From the NCBI GenBank assembly GCA_035645695.1, contig DASQMC010000070.1, positions 149,020-213,019 on the forward strand: a stretch of 64,000 bases of DNA, read 5' to 3'. Of the stretch, positions 43,338-51,221 are shown piece by piece. Origin of the DNA: JAIVJZ01 sp035645695 (GTDB lineage Bacteria; Acidobacteriota; Blastocatellia; Pyrinomonadales; Pyrinomonadaceae). A model generated the notes under the pieces. That model did not search any database. It worked only from the letters and a program-made list of their open reading frames with translations, and was not told the origin of the DNA. The translations under genes were made by a program, and so were the position numbers. Within the stretch, counting starts at the first letter, position 1. Each line of letters starts with the position of its first letter.

Positions 43338-44405
43338 ATGATGCGACTCGATTTCAAGAAAATTTACGTGCAGGAGTCAATCGACGAGAACCCCCTGTGG
43401 CACGCCCGTGCCCTCGAAACGCTCGCGCGCTTTCCCGCGGCCGAAGTCGTTCCCGTCCGCTCGCACTGGCAGATCGATGACTTGTTCGGGGCCGACCCGG
43501 CCGACTGGATGCGCACGAAGCGCGAGAACCTCGTGCTCGGCGTCAAGTCGGGCTTGCGCCACACGCTGAACGGCCGCTCGGCCAACTTCATCGCGGCCTC
43601 AGTCTCGAACGGTTGCCTGTCGAGTTGCCAGTATTGCTACGTCTCGCGGCGCAAGGGCGGCTCGAACCCGCTCACGATCTTCGTCAACGTCGAACAGATC
43701 GCCGACTCGATCCGCCGCCACAGCAACAAACTCGGCCCGAAACTCGACCCAGACCAGTGCGACCCCAAATACTGGACTTACGACATCGGCTGCAACGCAG
43801 ACCTCTCGCTCGACGCCGCCGTCTGCGACAACCCCGGCCACCTCGTGCGCGAGTTCGCCGCGACGGTGCCCTACGCCAAGGCTACTTTCGCCACCAAAAC
43901 CGTCAACGACGACTACTGGCTCGCGCTCGACCCGCGCGGCAAGACGCGCATCCGTTATTCCGTCATGCCGCAGTCTATCGCGCGCTACGTTGACATCGGC
44001 ACGAGTCCCATTTCCGACCGCCTCAAGTCGGTCAACCGCCTCGTCGCCGCCGGGTACGAAGTTCACCTCAATTTCTCGCCCATCATCATCTACGGCGGCG
44101 ACGACTGGCGGCGCGACTGGGCGCAACTCTGGCGCGAGATCGACGACACGCTCACGCCGCAAGCCAAACAACAGTTGATGTGCGAGGTCTTTTTCCTGAC
44201 GCACTCGGAAGGCTTGCACAACGTCAACATGAACTGGAATCCGAAGGGTGAAGAATTCCTCTGGTCGCCCGCCAACCAGGTGCCGAAGAAGACCGCGCCC
44301 GGCACCGTCGTCTACGACTACCCGATGCGCCGCCGCGAACTCGAACGCTTCACCAACGGCCTCAACAAGTATCTGCCTTACTGCCCCGTCAGGTATTCGT
44401 TTTAG
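43338..44405 (+). CDS. Spore photoproduct lyase family radical SAM protein
   Basis: 355 residues. The radical SAM cluster cysteines are in NGCLSSCQYCYV (Cys-x3-Cys-x2-Cys, about 93-100). LNFSPIIIYGGDDWRRDW and LTHSEGLHNVNMNWNPKGEEFLW are family stretches. True SPL repairs the spore photoproduct in Bacillus/Clostridium DNA; this shorter branch occurs in bacteria that do not sporulate and its substrate is not established. A double ATG (43338, 43341) makes the exact start uncertain. Followed by a terminator-like hairpin. Confidence 0.88.
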   Translation: MMRLDFKKIYVQESIDENPLWHARALETLARFPAAEVVPVRSHWQIDDLFGADPADWMRTKRENLVLGVKSGLRHTLNGRSANFIAASVSNGCLSSCQYCYVSRRKGGSNPLTIFVNVEQIADSIRRHSNKLGPKLDPDQCDPKYWTYDIGCNADLSLDAAVCDNPGHLVREFAATVPYAKATFATKTVNDDYWLALDPRGKTRIRYSVMPQSIARYVDIGTSPISDRLKSVNRLVAAGYEVHLNFSPIIIYGGDDWRRDWAQLWREIDDTLTPQAKQQLMCEVFFLTHSEGLHNVNMNWNPKGEEFLWSPANQVPKKTAPGTVVYDYPMRRRELERFTNGLNKYLPYCPVRYSF

Positions 44406-44429
44406 AGATCGAGCCACACGAACAAATAA

Positions 44430-44465
44430 GAAAGCCCCTCCGGCAGCTATGCCGGAAGGGCTTTC
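44430..44465 (+). terminator. Terminator-like hairpin after the SPL-family gene
   Basis: GAAAGCCCCTCCGGCA and its complement with one bulged base around a short loop, 25 bases after the stop. The outer A/T pairs may serve as the weak tail. Confidence 0.6.
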
Positions 44466-44508
44466 CTGTACGCCGGATTAGGAAGTATCAAAACACGATT
44501 AAGTCGCC

Positions 44509-44547
44509 GCTAAAAATGATGAAGGCCGGACTCATCGTCCGGCCTTC
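44509..44547 (-). terminator. Rho-independent terminator of the tRNA-Gln gene
   Basis: An 11-base-pair stem, GAAGGCCGGAC and complement (44521-44547), followed on the minus strand by ATCATTTTTAG. Confidence 0.75.
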
Positions 44548-44556
44548 GTATGATTT

Positions 44557-44627
44557 CTGGGAGACAGGGACTCGAACCCCGAAAGCCTGATCCAGAGTCA
44601 GGTGTGATACCATTTCACCATCTCCCA
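44557..44627 (-). tRNA. tRNA-Gln (CUG anticodon)
   Basis: The minus strand folds as a cloverleaf: acceptor TGGGAGA with TCTCCCA plus discriminator G, anticodon arm CCTGA-CTCTGGA-TCAGG with anticodon CTG, and T arm CGGGG-TTCGAGT-CCCTG. The 3' CCA is not encoded. It has its own terminator and stands between an SPL-family gene and an exported-protein gene. Confidence 0.95.
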
Positions 44628-44719
44628 ACACGCTATGACGGGACAAAATTAACGTGCGGGCGCGGGGGTTGTCAACCGCGCCATCGCAGCCTCTCCGGAA
44701 CCTCAACGCCAGTTCGCGT

Positions 44720-45589
44720 TTATCGCTGAGGCACGACGGCGACGGTCGCGTCGCTGCTGACGGACACTTCAAAACGCTTGCCCGCCGGAATCATCGCGTT
44801 CTCACCGCGCTTGAAGCCGTGTAAAAGCGCGACGGGAGCGATCAAAGGCACCAGCGCGCCAGTCAGTATCATTTTAGTCGCCACCTTTGCGCCTTTGCTG
44901 TCGCCTACGATCCGCCCTGTGGACGCGAGCGGGATGCGCGTGCCGTCCACGGCGGTCACATCCTGCATCACCCACGCGATGCGCCCGGCGCGCCCCCAGT
45001 GGCCGCCTCTGCTTGCCTGCACGACGCGCGCCGACGCCGTTGCGCCCACGGCGACGACTACGATGCCGTCCATCAACACCGGGTTGACCACGCGAAAGCT
45101 GATCAACTCGCCCGCCCGCACCTCTTGCGAACTGATCGTGTAAGCCATCTCAACATCGAGCGGTGTGCCGCGCGGCAGTTTCACACGGAGAGCCTGCTGC
45201 TGCGGCGGCGGCGCGGCGGCGATTGGGGATGCGGTGCCCGTCGCGGTGATGATTGGAGATGTGGTGTCCGGCGGGACGGCCACGCGCGGCGCATTGAGCA
45301 TGGCGAGGAGTACGGCCTCCGGCACGCCGCCGGCTTTGAGTTGCTCCAGCGCGGCGGGCGTCGTCTCGAAGTTACAGGCGGACGATTTAATCTTGGCGAT
45401 AATGACATCGGGCGCAAGGGCGGCTCTGACCATCGCCAGCACATCCGCGTTGCCGAACGGCTTGGCGGCGGTTTGCGACGGTTGGATAGTTTTTGCTGCC
45501 TCTTCCTGCGCGCGCGCGCCGGATGGTATCGCCAGCGCCTGAAAAGTGATGAGCGTTGATAATAAAAGGGAGATGGAAAGATTCTTCAT
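44720..45589 (-). CDS. Exported protein of unknown function
   Basis: 289 residues. A signal peptide (MKNLSISLLLSTLITFQALA, cleavage near GARAQ) leads to a helical segment FGNADVLAMVRAALAPDVIIAKI (about 45-67), a Pro/Thr-rich spacer, and a beta-rich domain whose GELISFRVVNPVLMDGIVVV and IPLASTGRIVGDSKG resemble small barrel or SH3-like strands. The helical part with PDVIIAKIKSS is common in Acidobacteriota exported proteins of unknown role. ATG 45589 has AGGAG upstream, so the codons from 45652 are not used. Confidence 0.75.
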   Translation of the reverse strand: MKNLSISLLLSTLITFQALAIPSGARAQEEAAKTIQPSQTAAKPFGNADVLAMVRAALAPDVIIAKIKSSACNFETTPAALEQLKAGGVPEAVLLAMLNAPRVAVPPDTTSPIITATGTASPIAAAPPPQQQALRVKLPRGTPLDVEMAYTISSQEVRAGELISFRVVNPVLMDGIVVVAVGATASARVVQASRGGHWGRAGRIAWVMQDVTAVDGTRIPLASTGRIVGDSKGAKVATKMILTGALVPLIAPVALLHGFKRGENAMIPAGKRFEVSVSSDATVAVVPQR

Positions 45590-45810
45590 AAGCTGTGCTC
45601 CTGAAAAGATGTTCGTAACGCGGAGATGCATGGCAAACGAGATGCCACGCATCCTGACACGGACTTTCGGAGCCGGCGCGGGTGATTAGGACACTTTTTA
45701 TCTGTGTCGAATACCCGAGAGCGCGCTTGGTGTGTTTGATCGTCGTCAAACGGGGCTTTGAAGGGTATCAGGCGGGCGCTTATGCGATCATGGCAAGAGG
45801 TTATGTTGAT

Positions 45811-45854
45811 AGGCGGCGCGCATGAGATCGAATTCGATCTCATGCGCGCCGCCT
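45811..45854. terminator. Perfect 44-base palindrome after the radical SAM gene
   Basis: Two 22-base arms join without a loop at GAATTC. It begins 45 bases after the radical SAM stop. The rest of the gap 45590-45898 shows nothing that I can name. No T tract, so terminator is an inference. Confidence 0.5.
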
Positions 45855-45898
45855 TAATGTTGTTTTTGTTGACTGAGGAGAATCGACCGCAAGGCGCT

Positions 45899-47872
45899 TT
45901 AGCGAATTGCTATCTCTTCTTCCTCAACGAGGTATGGCGAGACCTTGACGGGTGGCTCGCCCGAGTCTTCGGCGAGGATGGCCTGCACGATGGGCAGCGA
46001 GAGCGAGTGCTTCTTAGGGATGCCGGGCACTTCCTTGCCCTTGGCGTAGACGGGGTGGCGGCCGTTCTCTTCGTACCACTCGGCGAGGCCGGCCGTCTTG
46101 TGCATGTTCTCGATGATCTGCCGCCAGCCGACGCCCGTGTTGTAGGCGCAGAAACTGATCTCGCCTTCCTGCGTGCCGTAAGGGATGACGCACATCTCCG
46201 TGCGGCGGAAATCGTAGTTGAACAAATCCTGAAACCACATGCCCTCGACGCAGAGGACGCGCCACGCATCATTCGGGTCGGTCGATCCGTGTTGGGTCTT
46301 CATGCGGTCGTTGCGATCCGAGTTCGAGTTGGTCGAAGACGGCTTGAAGAGGTTGATGATCTGAGAAATGGGGAAGCCTTCGGGCGCGTTCCTGGCGTCG
46401 AAGTTGCGCATGATGGTCATGCCGAGTTGCGCCATCGAGAGCTTCGCGCCGCGCGCCGTGTCGGTAATGACGGCCACGTCGCGCATGAACTGTTCGTAGT
46501 TGAAGAACTTGAAGAGCGGCGTCCACTCGCCCGTGTGGCGGTTGACGACCATCAGCGTAAAGACGCCGCAGTTCGGGTGGCAGTTGCAACTCGACCAACC
46601 CCACGGCGCGTCCGCGCCTTGCAGCATGTCCATCACGGAGGTGAACGCCGAATAGGACGAGAGCGGGTACCAATCGCGTTGCGCCTTGAGTTCGCCGCCG
46701 AGTTGTTTCTCCAGATCGGTCGCCATGTCGGCGAGCGTGTAACGCTGCTTGATGCGAACCTCGTCGGGCACGTCCTCGTCGCGTCCCGTGAAGGAGACGG
46801 GCTGGAAGGCGATGGTCTGAATCTTATCTATGTTCTTCGCGGCGAACTCGACGATCTGGCCGATGGCGTCGTTGTTTACGGTGTTGACGATGGTCGTCAC
46901 GAGCGTGACCTTGATGCCGACCTCTGCGAGATTGTCGATGGCCTTCTGCTTCACGTCGAAGAGATTGCCGACGCCGCGGTGCGCGTTCTTCTCTTCGCTC
47001 ACGCCGTCGAATTGCAGGTAGACGCCGTGCTGCCCGGCCTCTTTCGCCTGTTTGCAAAACTCTATGTCTTCGGCGAAGCGGATGCCGTTCGTGGCGGCGA
47101 GGATGCGGTAGAAGCCGATCTTGCGTGCGTAGGCGACCGCTTCCAGGTAGTAGGGCGAAAGCGTCGGCTCGCCGCCGGAGAAGAGAATGATGACCTGTCG
47201 CTTCGGTTTGAAAGAGACGGCGCGGTCGAGTATGGCCTTCGTGTCTTCAAACGTCGGCTCGTGGACGTAGCCGACCTGATTGGCGTCCATGAAGCACGGG
47301 TTGCACATCATGTTGCAGCGATTCGTGAGGTCAACCGTCAGAACAGCGCCGCGCCCGAACTTGATGTCGGACGTGCCGTGGCGATGGACGTGCGCGTCTT
47401 CCGCCGCGCGAAAATCGCGCCCGTAGAAGAGCGATTCGATGCGCTGCAAAAACTCCGGGCTGGTCGCCATCACGTCAACGAACTCGCCGTGCTTCGCGCA
47501 CGTCTTACGCATCACGATGCGCCCGTCCTCCTCGACGATCTGCGCTTTGATTTCGCCCGGATGCTCGTGCATCAGGGTTTCCAGAGGCGTCTGGCCGGAA
47601 ATAACGGCCTCGCGCACTTCCTTGACGCAGGTCGGGCACAAGCTGTCGGTTTCGCGTGGGAAGCCGAGCGGCGGCGCGGTCTTCTCGTAAGATTTCAGGA
47701 GCGGCCCCGGCGCCCATTGCGGGCTGACGCTCGCGCCTTCCGGCAGAGCGCGGTTGACCGACTGAAACACTTTCCACGCCGCATTCGATAAATTCGAGAG
47801 CAGCGTCGAACTGCGCACCCCGCTGAATTTGCCCCTCACCGATTCATTACGGCGAAATTGATCGCTAAACAC
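45899..47872 (-). CDS. Radical SAM protein resembling tetraether lipid synthase (Tes)
   Basis: 657 residues. The radical SAM cluster is LTNRCNMMCNPCF (Cys186, Cys190, Cys193). An N-terminal module has LCPTC (Cys79, Cys82) and TCAKHG (Cys125), like the metal-binding head of the MJ0619/Tes family that joins lipid tails to make membrane-spanning tetraethers. ILFSGGEPTLSPYYLEAV and LQFDGVSEEKNAHRG are core motifs, and a late cluster SSCNCHPNCGVF may hold an auxiliary iron-sulfur centre. Tes-like proteins are known in Acidobacteriota, which make membrane-spanning lipids; the assignment here is by resemblance. Start GTG 47872, with GGAGG 12 bases upstream. Confidence 0.75.
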   Translation of the reverse strand: MFSDQFRRNESVRGKFSGVRSSTLLSNLSNAAWKVFQSVNRALPEGASVSPQWAPGPLLKSYEKTAPPLGFPRETDSLCPTCVKEVREAVISGQTPLETLMHEHPGEIKAQIVEEDGRIVMRKTCAKHGEFVDVMATSPEFLQRIESLFYGRDFRAAEDAHVHRHGTSDIKFGRGAVLTVDLTNRCNMMCNPCFMDANQVGYVHEPTFEDTKAILDRAVSFKPKRQVIILFSGGEPTLSPYYLEAVAYARKIGFYRILAATNGIRFAEDIEFCKQAKEAGQHGVYLQFDGVSEEKNAHRGVGNLFDVKQKAIDNLAEVGIKVTLVTTIVNTVNNDAIGQIVEFAAKNIDKIQTIAFQPVSFTGRDEDVPDEVRIKQRYTLADMATDLEKQLGGELKAQRDWYPLSSYSAFTSVMDMLQGADAPWGWSSCNCHPNCGVFTLMVVNRHTGEWTPLFKFFNYEQFMRDVAVITDTARGAKLSMAQLGMTIMRNFDARNAPEGFPISQIINLFKPSSTNSNSDRNDRMKTQHGSTDPNDAWRVLCVEGMWFQDLFNYDFRRTEMCVIPYGTQEGEISFCAYNTGVGWRQIIENMHKTAGLAEWYEENGRHPVYAKGKEVPGIPKKHSLSLPIVQAILAEDSGEPPVKVSPYLVEEEEIAIR

Positions 47873-48164
47873 TAGACTTTCGTCCTCCGAGAGTTAATTT
47901 CCCGCCCCGTTTTAGATGCTTGAAGTTTGGGAAAACCGCCGAACATTTTAACGCCCGGCCGTCCTGCAAGATTGTAGCTCCCTGTCCACCGACGACGCGG
48001 CGAGAAGGCAGCTACCGAGCGACGCGCTATGATAAAGGCATACGCTCGTAAACACAAGACAGTGGAGACACTTGCAGAGCGCCGACGGGCTGGACGAAGC
48101 GGGCGCGCCGGAATCTCCGATCAACCGGCCGACAAGGCACAAACGAAGGCCGGCGCGGCACAAA

Positions 48165-48201
48165 CGAAGGCCGCCGCTCGAAAAACGCGCGGCGGCCTTC
48201 G
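48165..48201. terminator. Hairpin, possible terminator
   Basis: CGAAGGCCGCCGC and its complement around a loop with AAAAA, downstream of the TPR-REC gene. Confidence 0.4.
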
Positions 48202-48330
48202 GGCATTTTCATGCCGGTACGCTCTCTCGCCTTCCTTCAAGGACGCTACGACTTGGAAACCGTTTCCCACCCGCGCCCGTCCGCCGTCACCGGGTCGCCG
48301 GGCAGTTTCGGCATTCAATCTTTAAACAAA

Positions 48331-48359
48331 GCCGCCGCGCGGGAGACTCGCGCGGCGGC
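48331..48359 (-). terminator. Terminator of the TPR-HTH-REC gene
   Basis: An 11-base-pair GCCGCCGCGCG stem with a 7-base loop, followed on the minus strand by TTTGTTTAAAG, 67 bases past the stop. Confidence 0.6.
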
Positions 48360-48425
48360 CTCGCGGCATGATCGCTCGCCCGGACGCGACCGTGCCTTCG
48401 GGATGCCCACTTCATCCCGAATCTT

Positions 48426-50327
48426 CTAGGGTGCGCCGCGCTTTTCGGCCAGCAGGCGCGCCACCGTCTTGACCAGCAGCGCGATGTCCTTCGGCTTGCG
48501 CAGGAAGGCATCCGCACCGGCACGGCGCGCGTCCGCCTCACAATCACTCGCCGACAACATGATGATCGGAGTGCGTCTGCGGCGGGGCATGCTGCGCGCG
48601 CGCCTCACGAGTTCGATGCCGGTCGCGCCCGGCAATTCGTTGTCCAGCAACAGCAGATCGTAATGCGCCTCGCTCACGATCTCGCGCCGGGCGTCCGCGC
48701 CGTCGGCACAAGTCTGCACCGCCCACCCCTCATGCTCAAGCGTGTCTCTCACTGCCACTGCAACCGCCTGATTGTCCTCCACAAGCAGGATGAGCGCAGG
48801 CCGCGTAGCCTTCGCCGCCGAACTTTCAAGCGCGCGCCCGGCGGCGGGCGTGCGAATAATGCTGCGCTTCCGCGGCACAATCGGCGTGCGCGCATGCAGC
48901 AGATGCTTGTGCCGGTTCTTCAACAGCGAGATGAGACTATGATGATGCTTGAAACCGAGCCACTGCGCCGCCCTCGAAACCATCCCGTCCGCATCCTTGA
49001 GCGCGCGCTCGATCAAATGCGACTCATATCGCCGCACCGCCTCCCTGAAAGAAAATCCCTTCCAGTCAGGCGGCGCGGCGGCCGCGTGCGTGAGGAACAA
49101 CACGCGACGCGCGCACTCGCACAAGCGCTTAAGCGTCGCCATGTTCTGCGACTTCTCCAGCAACTCGGCGGCGCGCACATATATCTCGCCCACCTCCGAC
49201 CCCAACAGGTGCGAGCCGACCTCTTCGATCATCGTCAGCGCCGCCTGCCCCGCGCTCTCCAGATCGCCCGCCTCCTCCGCCACCTTAAACGCCTTTTCTA
49301 ACACCTCCTGCGCGCTCTTCGGCTTACCCAACCGCGCCAGCGCAATCCCGTGCGTCATCAACGCCTCCGCATACAACGACTGCTCCCCGCCGCCTTCCAG
49401 CACCCGCACGGCCATGCGCGCCAACTTCTCCGCCTCCGCATTCCGCCGTTGCTCCAACAGAACCTTCGCCCGCGTCTCATCCACCTGCGCCAGATGAACT
49501 CTGTCCTTAAGGTTCGTTAAGAGTGCCTGTGCCCTGTCCAGATGCTCATGCGCTTCCGCGAATCTACCGATAGTGCCGTACAACAAGCCTAAGTTGTTTT
49601 CCACGCAAGCTTGATAACGTGCGTGTCCGGCCTGCTCGTAATGGTAACTAGCCGCTGCATATTCAATCAGTGCCCGGTCTATATGTTTTTCTCGGTGCTC
49701 TGTCGCACTGAGATGGTTCAGCACATCTGCGAAGCCGTGATGAAATTTCCCCTTGAGTGCATCATCATGAACATTCTTAAATAAGGGGATAGCTTCTATA
49801 TGAATGTGTAAAGCGTCATTAAATCTCTTGGCTGACACCTCAACTATCGCACTACGAAGTAAAGCAACTGCTTTCACTTCGCTGTCTGTGGTATCAAGGC
49901 GACTCAAGGCATCTTGTAGCATTATCCGTGCTTCATCGAACGCACCTTCGCGCCAATAACAGACTGCCAGTTCTATTTGTGCTTCGGCTACTTTCTCTTC
50001 GTCCGGCAATGCCTCGAAGATTCTTATGCTCTCGTAAATAAGACTCTTCGCTTTTTCCTGCGCCCCCTCAGACTGCTTACTGCTGCCAAGCCATCCGGTT
50101 AATGCGCCGACACGCAACAGCACTTCCGCCGCAGTACGAGATTCAAGTCCGTCCAGCACCGGCCGTTTGCCAACACCTTGCCAGAACTCCCCCATCGCTT
50201 CGCGCGCTGCCTCGTAATTACCCAGCATCTCCAATTGTTTGGCGAGTTCACAACGCCGTCGTGCGCGTTCGTCAGGGGTAATTGTCGGGTCAGCTATTTT
50301 GTGAAGTAGTTCCTTCGTTAAAGTCAT
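48426..50327 (-). CDS. TPR-HTH-response regulator hybrid protein
   Basis: 633 residues in three parts: tetratricopeptide-type helical repeats (about 20-400, for example ACVENNLGLLYGTIGRFAEAHEHL), a Fis-like helix-turn-helix (about 422-474, FREAVRRYESHLIERALKDA with AAQWLGFKHHHSLISLL), and a receiver domain (about 504-632, LILLVEDNQ, phospho-acceptor Asp near 560 in LLLLDNELPG). No kinase gene is adjacent. The first ~280 codons are AT-rich (21 of 60 G/C in bases 49741-49800 by hand count), the rest GC-rich like the chromosome. An exported small peptide gene lies divergently 274 bases away. Likely a transcription regulator that senses a ligand through the TPR part; that is inference. Confidence 0.88.
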   Translation of the reverse strand: MTLTKELLHKIADPTITPDERARRRCELAKQLEMLGNYEAAREAMGEFWQGVGKRPVLDGLESRTAAEVLLRVGALTGWLGSSKQSEGAQEKAKSLIYESIRIFEALPDEEKVAEAQIELAVCYWREGAFDEARIMLQDALSRLDTTDSEVKAVALLRSAIVEVSAKRFNDALHIHIEAIPLFKNVHDDALKGKFHHGFADVLNHLSATEHREKHIDRALIEYAAASYHYEQAGHARYQACVENNLGLLYGTIGRFAEAHEHLDRAQALLTNLKDRVHLAQVDETRAKVLLEQRRNAEAEKLARMAVRVLEGGGEQSLYAEALMTHGIALARLGKPKSAQEVLEKAFKVAEEAGDLESAGQAALTMIEEVGSHLLGSEVGEIYVRAAELLEKSQNMATLKRLCECARRVLFLTHAAAAPPDWKGFSFREAVRRYESHLIERALKDADGMVSRAAQWLGFKHHHSLISLLKNRHKHLLHARTPIVPRKRSIIRTPAAGRALESSAAKATRPALILLVEDNQAVAVAVRDTLEHEGWAVQTCADGADARREIVSEAHYDLLLLDNELPGATGIELVRRARSMPRRRRTPIIMLSASDCEADARRAGADAFLRKPKDIALLVKTVARLLAEKRGAP

Positions 50328-50601
50328 GTGAGGCTTGCCTTTCTTGGCAGATGCAGAAAACTTGCAACGATGCGGAGCATCACGTCAGATGTTAAGATGC
50401 CGCCCTCAACCCGTCTTGAATGGCTTGGTGAGGATTACTCATCATCCATTTAGAGCAATTTCCAATCGTGTGCGACACAAGCAGATGACTGTGGGGCGAT
50501 TGTTCCTGCCCACACTCTTTGGCAACCACATGGGTGGGACAAGTCCTGCTCCTACAATTCTTTCAGCCTGTGATTGCAACTTCACCTTTACAGGAAAAAT
50601 C

Positions 50602-50844
50602 ATGAAAAAACTACAACAACTCTTCGCTTCAGTCGTTTTGACCCTCGTGCTTTCCGCTTCCACGTTTGCTCTGGACGGTATCATCTCACCTATGAAGACA
50701 GAGCCTCCCCCGCCGTCTTCGGTAATGGCAACAAATGATGCGGCTGAAGACGAAGGCATAATACTCATCGGCAGATCTGCGTCCGTTGATCCAGTCACGG
50801 AAGTTGCGTTCAGTATGTTGCAGGCCGTGCTGGCTCTGTTCTAG
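50602..50844 (+). CDS. Small exported peptide, 80 residues
   Basis: The N terminus MKKLQQLFASVVLTLVLSAS is a signal peptide with likely cleavage after STFA (residue 23). The 57-residue mature part has DGIIS (25-29) and a second EGIILIG (51-57), a PPPP turn (35-38), and a C-terminal amphipathic helix DPVTEVAFSMLQAVLALF (63-80). AGGA lies eight bases before the ATG. No enzyme motif. It is transcribed away from the TPR-HTH-REC gene and could be its signal; the resemblance in layout to Rap-Phr and other RRNPP systems of Gram-positive bacteria is an inference, not a homology claim. Confidence 0.7.
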   Translation: MKKLQQLFASVVLTLVLSASTFALDGIISPMKTEPPPPSSVMATNDAAEDEGIILIGRSASVDPVTEVAFSMLQAVLALF

Positions 50845-51221
50845 GCGATTCGTTCATCTGAAATTTTCCTGAGCTGCCGCGAATCGGGTTTTGCGGCGGC
50901 TTAGGAAGCGTGTGTCTGTATGAGAATGTCGAAAAGCTGGAATGCCTGGATAAGGTGGCATTCGTGGGGCGGAGATTAACGCCCCGTTGAGGGGAGGGCA
51001 ATAGGTTTTTCAGGAAAAATGTTTGGCGTGAAGCGCATTTAAAGGACTTAGCGGGGGCTGCAAAATTGTAAGCAATTGGAAGAGGGGATTTGGGAGGTAA
51101 ATCTCCGGGGTGGTGTTTGCTTTTTGGGTGAGGAGGAGGGGATTGGTGGGTGGTAGTCGATGCCTTGGGGCGTTGCGAACGGGAGGGAGGGGATGTACCA
51201 TCCGGCGCGCGAGAGAGTGTG
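50845..51221. other. Intergenic region before lpxA, lower GC
   Basis: 377 bases. GC rises back toward the chromosomal level. TGAGCTGCCGCGAATCGGGTT-like sequence at 50869-50900 pairs weakly with GCGGCGGC and could be a terminator of the peptide gene; otherwise nothing is supported. Confidence 0.4.

Larger units (their letters stand above)
47873..48425. other. Intergenic region with hairpins and short direct repeats
   Basis: 553 bases between the radical SAM start and the end of the TPR-REC gene. GGCACAAACGAAGGCCG occurs twice, 21 bases apart (48136 and 48157). Two strong hairpins (48165-48201, 48331-48359) are listed separately. Small open frames here overlap one another in several frames and I find no evidence that any is a gene. 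Confidence 0.5.

Noticed and set aside
45758..47791. 677-codon frame antisense to the radical SAM gene
   Set aside because: The cysteine motifs are on the other strand; this frame has no domain.
48029..48371. Small overlapping open frames after the radical SAM gene
   Set aside because: They overlap each other in several frames, coincide with hairpins and have no ribosome site.
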